This document shows, one piece after another, positions 36,567-45,129 of a stretch of DNA of 64,000 nt. The stretch is from NCBI GenBank assembly GCA_016722045.1, contig JADKGY010000030.1, positions 1-64,000 on the forward strand, read 5' to 3'. How positions within the stretch are numbered: position 1 is the stretch's first letter; every line of letters starts with the position of its first letter. The translations under genes were made by a program, and so were the position numbers. The DNA comes from Candidatus Opimibacter skivensis. Lineage in GTDB: Bacteria; Bacteroidota; Bacteroidia; Chitinophagales; Saprospiraceae. The notes below the pieces were generated by a model. It had not been told where the DNA came from. It saw only the letters and a program-made list of their open reading frames with translations, and made no database searches.

Positions 36567-37820
36567 TTAATCCTTCGCATCTACGAGAAAAACTCTGACA
36601 AGTTCAATTTTCTTGTTGCTTACTTTTTCAAAAACAAAACGATAGTCATCAAGCAGCAATTCCTTTCCCTGTTCTGGTATTGTACCGGACGTCATGACGA
36701 TGTAGCCGGAGAGCGTTTCATATTCACCTTCCGGAAATTTTAAGGCAGGATATTCTTCATTGAGATAATCAATCTCAAGACGGGCGGAGAAAAGATATTC
36801 TTTGTCATTGATCATTTCCTCGACATACTCTTCCACATCATGCTCATCTTCTATCTCGCCGAATATTTCCTCAGCGATATCCTCCAGCGTGATGATTCCG
36901 GCCGTACCTCCGAATTCATCGACAACAACAGCGATATTATTCTGCTGCCGGGTAAATGAAGACATAATATCCAAAACGCTGGTCACTTCGGGCACATACT
37001 GAATCGGGATGATCATATCCTTTATGTTCTTCGTTCCATTCAAGAGGCTTTGATGATGAATGTACCCAAGCAGATTGTCTATATCACCATTGGATATCAA
37101 TATGCGTGAATGCCTGGTGTCTAAAAATGTTTTTTTCAATTCTTCGATGCCATCCTCCACATCAATGTGCACAATTTCTGTGCGTGGTACCATGCATGCT
37201 TTTGCTTTCAGGTTTTTCAATTGCAATGCATTCTTAAACATGTCCGCTTCCATCGAGTCATCATCTTTTGCAAGGGACCCTTCTACAAAATCCTGCAAAT
37301 CAAGTCTTGTAAAAACATCCTGTACGTGTTTAATAGGAGCTCTGAAAACATAACGAAGCAAAACATTTGAAAAAGAGATCATCACCCATGCCGGAAATTT
37401 TAGTATCCATTGAAAAAATACCATCGGATAGGAAACCAGTATAAACGCCCTGTTGGCAAACAACCTGAATACCAATTTTGGAAGAAACTCACCCAGGACA
37501 AGCATTACAAGAGTGGCCATGAGTGTGATGATAATCAACCGCAACGCCTCTGAGCCTATAAAAGGAAGTAGCCATGGTTCTATCAACCTCATCATCAGGT
37601 AGGTAAAGACAACTAACATGACATTACTCCCAACTAATAATACACTCAGAAATTCCTTTGGCTTTTCATAAAAGCGCGAAATCATTTTACTTCGGCGCGT
37701 ACCCTTGTCCCGCTCAATCTCCACACCCAGTTTATTAGCTGTAATAAAGGCGATTTCAGTCCCTGCAAAGAATGCAGAAAGGATCAGGGTGATGAAAATG
37801 AAAATAATCAGCGTAAACAT
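36567..37820 (-). CDS. CNNM/CBS transporter-associated membrane protein (hemolysin C / GldE-like)
   Basis: The 417-residue protein has an N-terminal CNNM (DUF21) domain with about four membrane helices ('FITLILSAFFAGTEIAFITA', 'LSVLLVGSNVMLVVFTYLMM', 'VMLVLGEFLPKLVF'). A CBS pair follows (about 205-320, 'ACMVPRTEIVHIDVEDGIEE', 'AVVVDEFGGTAGIITLEDIA'), then a CorC_HlyC domain ('FSARLEIDYLNEEYPALKF', 'GYIVMTSGTIPEQG'). Relatives are Mg2+/Co2+ efflux or lipid-linked proteins; GldE of gliding bacteria has the same layout. It lies downstream of lptC in the same direction, an arrangement common in Bacteroidota. The exact role is not settled. Confidence 0.9.
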   Translation of the reverse strand: MFTLIIFIFITLILSAFFAGTEIAFITANKLGVEIERDKGTRRSKMISRFYEKPKEFLSVLLVGSNVMLVVFTYLMMRLIEPWLLPFIGSEALRLIIITLMATLVMLVLGEFLPKLVFRLFANRAFILVSYPMVFFQWILKFPAWVMISFSNVLLRYVFRAPIKHVQDVFTRLDLQDFVEGSLAKDDDSMEADMFKNALQLKNLKAKACMVPRTEIVHIDVEDGIEELKKTFLDTRHSRILISNGDIDNLLGYIHHQSLLNGTKNIKDMIIPIQYVPEVTSVLDIMSSFTRQQNNIAVVVDEFGGTAGIITLEDIAEEIFGEIEDEHDVEEYVEEMINDKEYLFSARLEIDYLNEEYPALKFPEGEYETLSGYIVMTSGTIPEQGKELLLDDYRFVFEKVSNKKIELVRVFLVDAKD

Positions 37821-37834
37821 CAGGTCAAAGATAG

Positions 37835-38040
37835 AAACGAATAACGAGTAACGAGTAACGAATAACGAGTAACGAATAACGAGTAATGAATAACGAGTAA
37901 TGAATAAAGAGTAATGAATAAAGAGTAAAGAGTAAAGAATACTGACGTTCGAGTGTCTCCGACCTCGAACCCACGATAATCAAATGAATAACAAGTAACA
38001 AATAAAGAGTAGACAGTAAAGAGTAACGAATTTAAGATAC
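37835..38040. repeat. 7-bp tandem repeat (GAATAAC/GAGTAAC) with a small hairpin
   Basis: Alternating GAATAAC and GAGTAAC heptamers fill 37838-37940 and resume with variants at 37985-38030. In between, GTTCGAG (37947-37953) and CTCGAAC (37964-37970) form a perfect inverted repeat. The tract lies between lptC and the CNNM gene, which would otherwise look like one operon; here the purine-rich strand is opposite to the genes. Confidence 0.88.
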
Positions 38041-38047
38041 TCCTTAA

Positions 38048-38599
38048 TTATTCCGAACCCTTTCCTTCCTCAACATGCATATTGCCGGATCCGGAATTGA
38101 GCTCGTATCGGGTAAAAGCTTCATTAGCTTTAAATCCGTAGCTATAAATGGTCTTGTCATTATCGATGATTTTGACAAAACGATCCGTATGGAATTCTTT
38201 TGATCGTTCGTCCCATATCAGCTCTGGTCCTTCCAGGCGCTGACCGCGATCGTTATAGAGAACAACATTTTTCTGAATTACTATTTTTCGATTGACCTGA
38301 TCTCTTCGGGCATAATCAGATTTGAGCCAGCTTCTTGGCTGACCAGATTTGTCATAAAATGTTACCTGCAGGCCTTCCGGAAATTCTTCTTCAACTGCAT
38401 ATTTTTCCAATGAGCGACGAGTGAGTGGAGCTTTAAGAATAAAGACGAGATAACTGCTATCCGTGTATTTTACTTCGATATTCCTTGCTTCTTCAACATT
38501 ATCAATTTTAGAACCTGTATATCTGGACAAATCAGGTTCCTCCACTACACAAGAAGCGAATGCCAGCAATACTGTACTAAGAATAAATAAATATTTCAT
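38048..38599 (-). CDS. lptC: LPS export ABC transporter periplasmic protein LptC
   Basis: The 183-residue product has a lipoprotein-like signal ('LLAFASCVVEEPD'). The LptC beta-jellyroll pattern is seen: 'NIEVKYTDSSYLVFILKAPL', 'FPEGLQVTFYDKSGQPRSWL', 'KSDYARRDQVNRKIVIQKNV', 'NDRGQRLEGPELIWDERS' and 'KEFHTDRFVKIIDNDKTIYS' with 'YGFKAN'. LptC bridges LPS from LptBFG to LptA across the periplasm. Bacteroidota versions are commonly lipoproteins. The gene is 18 bp downstream of a T9SS type B protein gene and upstream of the CNNM/CBS gene. Confidence 0.9.
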   Translation of the reverse strand: MKYLFILSTVLLAFASCVVEEPDLSRYTGSKIDNVEEARNIEVKYTDSSYLVFILKAPLTRRSLEKYAVEEEFPEGLQVTFYDKSGQPRSWLKSDYARRDQVNRKIVIQKNVVLYNDRGQRLEGPELIWDERSKEFHTDRFVKIIDNDKTIYSYGFKANEAFTRYELNSGSGNMHVEEGKGSE

Positions 38600-38617
38600 G
38601 CTGATCAGGCTGTAGCG

Positions 38618-40708
38618 CTATTTTAAAACTGTCACCGTGCCAGTGAATAACAAAGGTATGTCATCTAAAAAATTGACCTCAGCCCGGTAGACATAAACAC
38701 CGGGATTAACAGGTTGATTATTGCATGTACCATCCCAACCCAATGATGCATCATTTAATAAAAAATGATTTCCTTCCCACATCAATCCACCCCATCTGTC
38801 AAAAATCTGAAACTTATTTACTTCTGTTGCCGCTTCATTTCCATATACAGTAAGACGATCATTGACATCATCATTATTCGGGGTGATGACATTTGGAATA
38901 TAAATCGGCTTATACGGATCCACTGAAATGTAGACCGAATCAGTTGTGACACAACCCACATCATTTGATATTGTCACAGCGTACCATCCTGAATGATGAG
39001 GCAGTGCTGTAGGGTTTAATAAACTCGATATATCAGAGCCAGGAAAAGTAAGCGTATTCACATTATTCCAGATCACATTAGAAGGAAGACCTGGAAAAGG
39101 TAAAGCATGCAAATCAGCAGTTTGTCCCAATTGTACAAAAATCGAATCCCCCAATTCAACATAAAATCCAGTGGCCGGATTAATCGTTAAGTCTACCTGA
39201 TTTTTGCAACCTTTTTCATCCTGAATGCAGAGTGTGTACATACCCGGAAGTAAAGATGGAAATACCGTTGAAGGCTGATAGTTGACACAATCCAGACTAA
39301 ACTGATACAAAGGAGCTCCACTACTACCTACCCCCTGAATGACGCCTGAAGCGGTCCCGGGACAAAGTTGGTCCCGGACAATAGCTGAAACTCCAAGTGT
39401 ACTTGTATCCGCACAACACGGTTCGATATAGAAATCAATTATTTCTGTGACCACACAACCTTTTGAACTTGTCACAGTTAATGCCACTTTTTTATTTCCG
39501 AACGATTCATATACCACAGAAATCGGACCTGTAGTCGTGTCAGAAAGAGGATTGGCACCCGCTCCAAAACCCCACTCGTAATGCACGATGCTATCTGTAG
39601 GGGCTAAAGATTCATTGCTGAAGATGATCGTCTTGTCACACTCAAAGGCCTGAACTGCAGAAATATCAAAAGCTGGTTTTGGTCCCTGGAATGTTCCTGT
39701 TCCACCCCAGATAATTGAAAAGCCAAGACCAGACTGACTGAAATTATTGACAAGCAGCGCATAGCTTTTACCGGCCACCATATCAAGCGCGTTGACGAAA
39801 TTATTCTGACTAGAGATCTGACATCCGGCAGGTTCGGTCTGATCAGGATCTCCAACAGTTAAACCTGTAGGTCCGTTACATCGTCGCCAATTTGAAAAAG
39901 GCTGATTCGTATTAGCACCTGCGGCCATACATCGTACCTCACGTTTATTGGCGCAATCATCAAGACCTCCCGGAAGTTCATAAACGACAAAATCAATATC
40001 ATCAGATTCGAATCCTTGTTGGTAATTATTTGGCGTAAGCGTGAACGTCAATGTACCTGAAGTCTCACATGTCCATTTATACCAGGCAGAACTTAGTTCC
40101 TGCATGATACATGTATTTGTAACACCTGGATCTTGTACCCCTACACCTAAAATGGTATCAATAACAAAAGCAGATTTATCACAAAGAACTACAGCCTTCG
40201 AACAGTCTGATTGTGGATTGGGGGGTGGAATAAATCCATTAAGGCAAATCTGGAAAGTTCCGGTAAAATTATTTTGACCTTCTACCAGCATAAAATAGAC
40301 TCTGCCTATTACGAGACTTTCGATGGATAGTTCAACCTGGTTAGTTGATGAGGAAACAATATTACATCCTACCCTTTTCAGGTTTGCACATGGGCCTTCA
40401 AAAACGGCAACTGCGGGATTGCGCAATGTGCCCAGGCCATTTACAGCTCCTGATATCTTGATATAAAGCGCAGGGGTCTCAGGGATAAAAGTAAACCAAA
40501 CCTCATTCTGGAGCTGAAGAAAGCAATTGTTAGCCGGAATAGCACCGGAATATGGGGTGGCATTTACGTTCGTATAGGCTCCGGGTTCGCTGCACCATTT
40601 AGCTGTATTAAGAAGCGGCAAAGCAGACAGGCATTCGTCATTTACCGGCTGGGCAAACAGGGAAGAGCCGGTTAGGACAAATAACAAAACCAGGTAAATA
40701 ATCCTCAT
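38618..40708 (-). CDS. Large secreted protein with PKD domain and T9SS type B (gliding-motility) tail
   Basis: The 696-residue protein has a signal peptide, then two Cys-rich jelly-roll-like domains ('WCSEPGAYTNVNATPYSG', 'VWFTFIPETPALYIKISGAV', 'AWYKWTCETSGTLTFTLTPN'), a PKD domain ('FECDKTIIFSNESLAP', 'VHYEWGFGAG', 'NKKVALTVTSSKGC') and Cys-rich linkers. The C-terminal 'YIPNVITPNNDDVNDRLTVY', 'FQIFDRWGGLMWEG', 'GWDGTCNNQPVNPGVYVYRA' is the type B sorting domain. It is exported by T9SS and probably anchored or released by PorP/SprF-type partners. Ligand unknown. Confidence 0.92.
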   Translation of the reverse strand: MRIIYLVLLFVLTGSSLFAQPVNDECLSALPLLNTAKWCSEPGAYTNVNATPYSGAIPANNCFLQLQNEVWFTFIPETPALYIKISGAVNGLGTLRNPAVAVFEGPCANLKRVGCNIVSSSTNQVELSIESLVIGRVYFMLVEGQNNFTGTFQICLNGFIPPPNPQSDCSKAVVLCDKSAFVIDTILGVGVQDPGVTNTCIMQELSSAWYKWTCETSGTLTFTLTPNNYQQGFESDDIDFVVYELPGGLDDCANKREVRCMAAGANTNQPFSNWRRCNGPTGLTVGDPDQTEPAGCQISSQNNFVNALDMVAGKSYALLVNNFSQSGLGFSIIWGGTGTFQGPKPAFDISAVQAFECDKTIIFSNESLAPTDSIVHYEWGFGAGANPLSDTTTGPISVVYESFGNKKVALTVTSSKGCVVTEIIDFYIEPCCADTSTLGVSAIVRDQLCPGTASGVIQGVGSSGAPLYQFSLDCVNYQPSTVFPSLLPGMYTLCIQDEKGCKNQVDLTINPATGFYVELGDSIFVQLGQTADLHALPFPGLPSNVIWNNVNTLTFPGSDISSLLNPTALPHHSGWYAVTISNDVGCVTTDSVYISVDPYKPIYIPNVITPNNDDVNDRLTVYGNEAATEVNKFQIFDRWGGLMWEGNHFLLNDASLGWDGTCNNQPVNPGVYVYRAEVNFLDDIPLLFTGTVTVLK

Positions 40709-40900
40709 TTAGGTGATATCTAGATCAATAATAAGATACGAAATTAACAATTATGTTCCTTGGCATGTTGTCCGTTAAACATCATTACAGGTGAATTGTA
40801 ACAGATCTTTAACGAATAGGAAGACGGTTTGTATTGAAGGTAGAGTTGGGGGAAGTAAGGATAACCTTTGTCTCTAAACCACAATAGGCCCTCCTTTTGT

Positions 40901-40945
40901 CATCGTGGCACGACTAGTGGTGGCACGACTAATCGTGCCACGATG
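40901..40945. repeat. 15-bp-period palindromic repeat upstream of pssA
   Basis: GTGGCACGACTAGTG (40905-40919) and GTGGCACGACTAATC (40920-40934) run into GTGCCACGATG. The outer arms CATCGTGGCACGA (40901-40913) and TCGTGCCACGATG (40933-40945) are perfect inverse complements. A related 15-bp-period element lies at 56521-56580. The remaining gap 40709-41043 shows no gene. Confidence 0.8.
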
Positions 40946-41043
40946 CTCTAACTGCCTGATAATGTTGGTAGTTACAAGTGGTTTTGCGGTCCACATTTTT
41001 GTCACTTTTTATTGCCCTTTTCAAGCCCTTATCCCGATATTCT

Positions 41044-41051
41044 TAACTTTG
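41044..41051 (+). promoter_or_regulatory. Bacteroidota -7 box upstream of pssA
   Basis: TAACTTTG matches TAnnTTTG and ends 5 bp before the ATG at 41057. It lies inside the longer reading frame starting at 41012, so it supports the shorter start. A transcript beginning just after it would be leaderless or nearly so. Confidence 0.5.
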
Positions 41052-41056
41052 AAATA

Positions 41057-41752
41057 ATGAAGCTGCTAAACCACCTCCCCAATGCCCTGACGCTGAGTAA
41101 TCTTACATTCGGCACTCTGGCCATCATGGCACTGATGAATGGTCAGATCCCAGTGGCTTTGATGCTGGTGGGTGGAGCTCTAGTGGCTGACCTTCTCGAT
41201 GGGGCTGTCGCTCGTAAACTTGGGGTAAACAGTGATTTAGGCATACAGCTTGACTCGCTTGCGGATGTGATTTCGTTCGGGGCGTTGCCGGCGGTTATGA
41301 TTTATGTAGCCTATACAGAATATGGTCACGGACAGGAAAAGGGGCTGATTGCTGTTTTCGCATCACTTTCAGCTGCTTCAGCTGGTCTGAGGCTTGCACG
41401 ATTTAATGTTGACACCAGACCGCGTGAATATTTCTGGGGCCTGGCAACACCTGCCGGTGGAATCATGGTGACAGGGTGGTTTTGGGCCCAATATGCAGGC
41501 CGTGATTATGGATTGGGTATGGCTGATTCTCCATGGCTGGGTATCCTTATTCCTGTCTTTCTGATGATTGCATTTCAGGTCCCATTGAAATTACCAGGTA
41601 TGAAATCGCCAAGACCAGGCATCATCACAGCCATTGTCCTGGTAGTCCTGGGACTGATTGGATTTGTGACCCTGGGGCCGATCAGTATCCCTTTGACCAT
41701 TGTGGCCTATGTAGCATTGGGCTTGCTCAATCTTTTATTGAAGTGGTATTGA
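41057..41752 (+). CDS. pssA: CDP-diacylglycerol--serine O-phosphatidyltransferase
   Basis: The 231-residue membrane enzyme makes phosphatidylserine, the precursor of phosphatidylethanolamine, from CDP-diacylglycerol and serine. The CDP-alcohol phosphotransferase signature D-G-x2-A-R-x8-G-x3-D-x3-D is exact in 'DGAVARKLGVNSDLGIQLDS' plus 'LAD'. About six membrane helices follow. The N-terminal 'LPNALTLSNLTFGTLAIMAL' is typical of the Bacteroidota enzyme. The start at 41057 gives the expected MKLLNHLPN beginning. It is followed by a 9-bp tandem repeat, then purS. Confidence 0.92.
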   Translation: MKLLNHLPNALTLSNLTFGTLAIMALMNGQIPVALMLVGGALVADLLDGAVARKLGVNSDLGIQLDSLADVISFGALPAVMIYVAYTEYGHGQEKGLIAVFASLSAASAGLRLARFNVDTRPREYFWGLATPAGGIMVTGWFWAQYAGRDYGLGMADSPWLGILIPVFLMIAFQVPLKLPGMKSPRPGIITAIVLVVLGLIGFVTLGPISIPLTIVAYVALGLLNLLLKWY

Positions 41753-41754
41753 GG

Positions 41755-41812
41755 AAAGAGGAGTGAGAGGAGTGAGAGGAGTGAGAGGAGTGAGAGAGTG
41801 AGAGAGTGAGAA
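41755..41812 (+). repeat. 9-bp/7-bp tandem repeat (GGAGTGAGA) behind pssA
   Basis: Four GGAGTGAGA units and then GAGTGAGA variants start three bases after the pssA stop. It is the same purine-rich motif as the tract behind the gene at 6512, again on the coding strand. No terminator is visible. Confidence 0.88.
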
Positions 41813-41943
41813 TGGCTAGTATTGGCTTTAGCTTGGCCTTGTGCGTGAGAAAAACAAAACATGCGGGGATAACTCATTATTCTCTCGGGCAGATAATAAA
41901 ACTGAATGAATTGATAATGTTCGTCCGAACACTTTAAGATTTT

Positions 41944-41951
41944 TACATTTG
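41944..41951 (+). promoter_or_regulatory. Bacteroidota -7 box upstream of purS
   Basis: TACATTTG matches TAnnTTTG and ends 4 bp before the purS ATG, again suggesting a leaderless or very short-leader mRNA. A GTTCG/CGAAC inverted repeat at about 41920-41931 lies where the -33 region would be and could be an operator. Confidence 0.45.
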
Positions 41952-41955
41952 CTAC

Positions 41956-42207
41956 ATGAAATTCAAAGCAGAAATCAATGTCATGCCCCTGAAAGAATTG
42001 CTTGACCCACAGGGCAAAACCGTGGCCCGCAATATGGATCATGCAGGATTTATGGGTGTTGAGGATGTACGGATCGGTAAGCATATGGAAATAATGATAG
42101 ATGCACCGGACGAAGTCACTGCGAGAGAAACGATAGATCAGGCCTGTAAGAAATTCCTGGCCAATATGATCATGGAGAGTTATTCCTTTGAAATCAAGCC
42201 GGCTTAA
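41956..42207 (+). CDS. purS: Phosphoribosylformylglycinamidine synthase subunit PurS
   Basis: The 83-residue protein begins 'MKFKAEINVMPLKELLDPQG' and contains 'VARNMDHAGFMGVEDVRIGK' and 'ACKKFLANMIMESYSFEI', the PurS pattern. With PurL and PurQ it forms the FGAM synthase of purine biosynthesis; PurS shuttles ammonia between the subunits. purL and purQ are not in this window. rsmI begins 2 bp after its stop, so both are likely co-transcribed. Confidence 0.92.
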   Translation: MKFKAEINVMPLKELLDPQGKTVARNMDHAGFMGVEDVRIGKHMEIMIDAPDEVTARETIDQACKKFLANMIMESYSFEIKPA

Positions 42208-42209
42208 GC

Positions 42210-42878
42210 GTGCTTTACATTGTCCCCACACCAATTGGCAACCTGGGTGACATTACACACCGTGCAATAGAAGTATTATCTGCAGCCGATATTATCCTGG
42301 CGGAAGATACCCGTACTTCACGTCGATTGCTTGACAGGTATAACATCACTACCCCACTTCGCGCATATCATGCCTTCAATGAACACCAGGCTACTGCAGC
42401 TATCATTGATTTATTAAAAGAAGGAAAAACGCTGGCATTAGTATCAGATGCAGGCACACCTGGCATCTCTGACCCTGGATTTCTCCTTGTCCGTGCATGC
42501 AGGGAAGCTAACGAAGAGATTGTAGTATTACCCGGACCAACTGCTTTTGTTCCCGCTCTTGTCGGTTCTGGATTCCCATGTGACCGCTTTTATTTTGAAG
42601 GTTTTCTACCGCACAAAAAAGGGCGCACTACACGATGGAAGCATCTGGCCACATTAACGAATACGATCGTTTTGTATGAATCTCCTTACCGTCTCATCAA
42701 GTGTCTTGAAGAAATCCTCGAATATCTCGGCGATGATCGAAAAGTCTGCGTGGTCAGAGAAATATCAAAAATCCATGAGCAATATCATTTCGGTTCAGCA
42801 TCAGGGCTATTAAAAGAATTTGAAGCACATCCTGATAAAATAAAAGGTGAGATGGTGGTAATTATTTCTGCAGTATAA
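42210..42878 (+). CDS. rsmI: 16S rRNA (cytidine(1402)-2'-O)-methyltransferase
   Basis: The 222-residue tetrapyrrole-methylase-fold enzyme starts at GTG, 2 bp after purS. It shows 'LYIVPTPIGNLGDITHRAIE', 'ILAEDTRTSRRLLDRY', 'LVSDAGTPGISDPGFLLVRA' and 'VLPGPTAFVPALVGSG' with 'FEGFLPHKKG', all diagnostic for RsmI. It methylates the ribose of C1402 in 16S rRNA using SAM. The protein is a little short (222 against about 235-285), lacking the C-terminal helix extension, which is common in this phylum. Confidence 0.93.
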   Translation: MLYIVPTPIGNLGDITHRAIEVLSAADIILAEDTRTSRRLLDRYNITTPLRAYHAFNEHQATAAIIDLLKEGKTLALVSDAGTPGISDPGFLLVRACREANEEIVVLPGPTAFVPALVGSGFPCDRFYFEGFLPHKKGRTTRWKHLATLTNTIVLYESPYRLIKCLEEILEYLGDDRKVCVVREISKIHEQYHFGSASGLLKEFEAHPDKIKGEMVVIISAV

Positions 42879-42882
42879 TTTC

Positions 42883-44343
42883 TTATCCCTCGTTCTTACG
42901 TTCATACACGATCACTTCTTTATCAAATGTCTTCGCGACAGTGTACGATTTTTGCAGCTTTATATAAAGAGGATTATTTTCCATCAAGGGATAATTGATC
43001 AAAATAAATCTTGGATTTTTATTCAATATTTTTTCAAATTCTTCAGCCTGATTTATTTTAAGCGTATTATTATTCGCTGCCAGCCAAATCAATGAACTAT
43101 GAATATAAGGCGTCGGACTTGACGTACCTGTCAGATGATAAATGATTTGTTCATAGTCGCCTGTGTATATAATTTCACCTGGCTGTAAACGGGTATTAAG
43201 ATATGCAGCTACTTCTCCGGGATAATCCTTTCGATCATAGAATATTATTTTCTGGGCAGCAACATTTGCAATAATAAGGAGCCCGAGCAATGGATAGCCA
43301 ACAACAGGCTTCCTCATCCATGCGAATGCGCGTCCAGGTATTCGTCGGGGATCAAAAAAACTACCTCCAAGCAAACTAAGCGGCACCATAAATTGAACAA
43401 AGTAATGCGAGAAGAATCTGCCGGGCCATAGTATAATGAACATGATGAACATAGCCCACAATGATGATAATACAGGAAGATCAGTCTCAGTATTGCGCCA
43501 GTTCCATATGCAGTAAAAAAACCAGATGACAACAGGTAAAAAACTTAAAAAACAGTTGAATACAAAGTTTATATATTCATACCATATAGGCTTTAAGACA
43601 TAACGGCCGCTAAGTTCGAATGAATAAAACCAAAATGTTTCTCCGAGGTCTAGTTGACGATACCAAAACCATACGACTCCAAACGGAATCATGAAACCTA
43701 AAGCAAGAAGCGAACATCTAAGCAGCCAAAAATGCCATGACTTTTCTGATCTCACTTGTAGCCATAAATAAAAAAGTCCAATGGCCAAGGCATCAAAAAG
43801 GACAACATATTTGATCATAAATCCTGCACCCAATACTAATCCGGCCAGAAAAAAAATGACCACACTTTTGTATCGAAGAATAAGATATAAACCGGTTATG
43901 GTAAATAAGTTGAAAAAAAGTTCTGTATTCGGCGATAGTCCGTATGTACTATAAATGGAAGCAATGAAAATGTAAATAATCCCGCTGGCGACAGGTGCCG
44001 GATTGTAACCGGTTAAAGAAGACGACTGAACAAACTGACGATGAGTCTGATAAAGCATAAAACCTGTAAATGCGACCCAAACTGCGGTTATAACACGAAT
44101 CACAATAATGGCTTTTCCGAACAGAATCTGAAAAAATGCAAAGAGCAGAAAGATGCCTATCGGTTTTGTATCCATTACATCCTTTAGATAAACCTGGCCT
44201 CGTCTTAATGCATCTGCGATAAGAATATAAGTAGACTCATCATGATTGATGACAGATGGGAAAAAAGAAAATAGCCGCATCATAAGAGCAAATGCCGTAA
44301 AAACGGTTAGAATGGTCCATGGCTTAGTTAAATATTTTAGCAT
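42883..44343 (-). CDS. Polytopic glycosyltransferase, GT39/ArnT-like
   Basis: The 486-residue inner-membrane protein has about ten membrane helices and an early 'NHDESTYILIADALRRGQVY' with 'DTKPIGIFLLF', the acidic loop typical of GT-C enzymes (ArnT/PMT/Dol-P-mannose-type). The soluble C-terminal segment contains 'LNTRLQPGEIIYTGDYEQII'. Such enzymes transfer a sugar from a polyprenyl-phosphate donor to lipid A, glycans or proteins outside the membrane. Acceptor and sugar cannot be inferred. It converges on rsmI with only 4 bp between stops. Confidence 0.8.
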   Translation of the reverse strand: MLKYLTKPWTILTVFTAFALMMRLFSFFPSVINHDESTYILIADALRRGQVYLKDVMDTKPIGIFLLFAFFQILFGKAIIVIRVITAVWVAFTGFMLYQTHRQFVQSSSLTGYNPAPVASGIIYIFIASIYSTYGLSPNTELFFNLFTITGLYLILRYKSVVIFFLAGLVLGAGFMIKYVVLFDALAIGLFYLWLQVRSEKSWHFWLLRCSLLALGFMIPFGVVWFWYRQLDLGETFWFYSFELSGRYVLKPIWYEYINFVFNCFLSFLPVVIWFFYCIWNWRNTETDLPVLSSLWAMFIMFIILWPGRFFSHYFVQFMVPLSLLGGSFFDPRRIPGRAFAWMRKPVVGYPLLGLLIIANVAAQKIIFYDRKDYPGEVAAYLNTRLQPGEIIYTGDYEQIIYHLTGTSSPTPYIHSSLIWLAANNNTLKINQAEEFEKILNKNPRFILINYPLMENNPLYIKLQKSYTVAKTFDKEVIVYERKNEG

Positions 44344-44455
44344 AATAATTACTGCCTTCTTGAATGCAAATTAACACGACCTTTGGAAAAAATACTTCAA
44401 TCAGTTATTACGCTCAGTCATACCCTCTGAATAAATCTTCACTAACCGCACTAGA

Positions 44456-45007
44456 ATGGACGAGAAAGATATCTTTAAGTTGGCCATACCCCTTATAGCC
44501 GTGCCCATCGCAGGTGTATGGCTTTTCAAAAATCACTTTGCTGACCACAATAACGCCAGGCGGCTTCTGACATTTAATAATCTGGATGAAAGCATGGTCG
44601 AACTTGATAAAATAGCCCAGGCTGTTGATTTAAAAATTGACAATGACTGGACGCTTTATCAAAACCTGGTTCATTGTACACAAAGCGTTTTGTACTCTAT
44701 GACCGGTTATCCTGAAAATAAACCAAAGATTATTCAAAAGACCATAGGAAGTCTCGTTTTTCATCAATTTGAACATCAGGGATATATGCGACACAACCGC
44801 AATGAACCTATTCCGGGGGCATCACTCATTCAACCAAATGGCAATAACTCCGATGCCGTCTCAGATCTGAAAAAAGCTATTATTGCATTTGAAAATTATA
44901 ACAAGGAGCTTAAACCACATTTTGCGTATGGCAAATTGTCAAAATCTCAATTTGCTTCCGCGCATTGCATGCACCTGGCAGATCATTTCGCGATCATGAC
45001 CTACTGA
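44456..45007 (+). CDS. DUF1569-like protein with N-terminal membrane helix
   Basis: The 183-residue product has one N-terminal hydrophobic segment (about 7-24, 'FKLAIPLIAVPIAGVWLF'). The soluble part has 'WTLYQNLVHCTQSVLYSM' and, near the end, 'PHFAYGKLSKSQFASAHCMH' with 'LADHF', resembling the DinB-like DUF1569 family in which spaced His residues may bind a metal. Related proteins are annotated as hypothetical. Function unknown. Confidence 0.65.
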   Translation: MDEKDIFKLAIPLIAVPIAGVWLFKNHFADHNNARRLLTFNNLDESMVELDKIAQAVDLKIDNDWTLYQNLVHCTQSVLYSMTGYPENKPKIIQKTIGSLVFHQFEHQGYMRHNRNEPIPGASLIQPNGNNSDAVSDLKKAIIAFENYNKELKPHFAYGKLSKSQFASAHCMHLADHFAIMTY

Positions 45008-45129
45008 TTTCAACAAAGGAGAGATCCGTGAAAATTCCATTTGTCAGTATCAGATTCTATATTGCAAACCTATTTGATGTCCAGGAAAAAATCGATTTTG
45101 AGCAATTAAGTATATAGAAATAATCCAAC

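Noticed and set aside
37941..37975. tRNA-like T-arm sequence (GTTCGAG ... CTCGAAC)
   Set aside because: Only a 7-bp hairpin within a repeat tract; no acceptor or anticodon arms around it.
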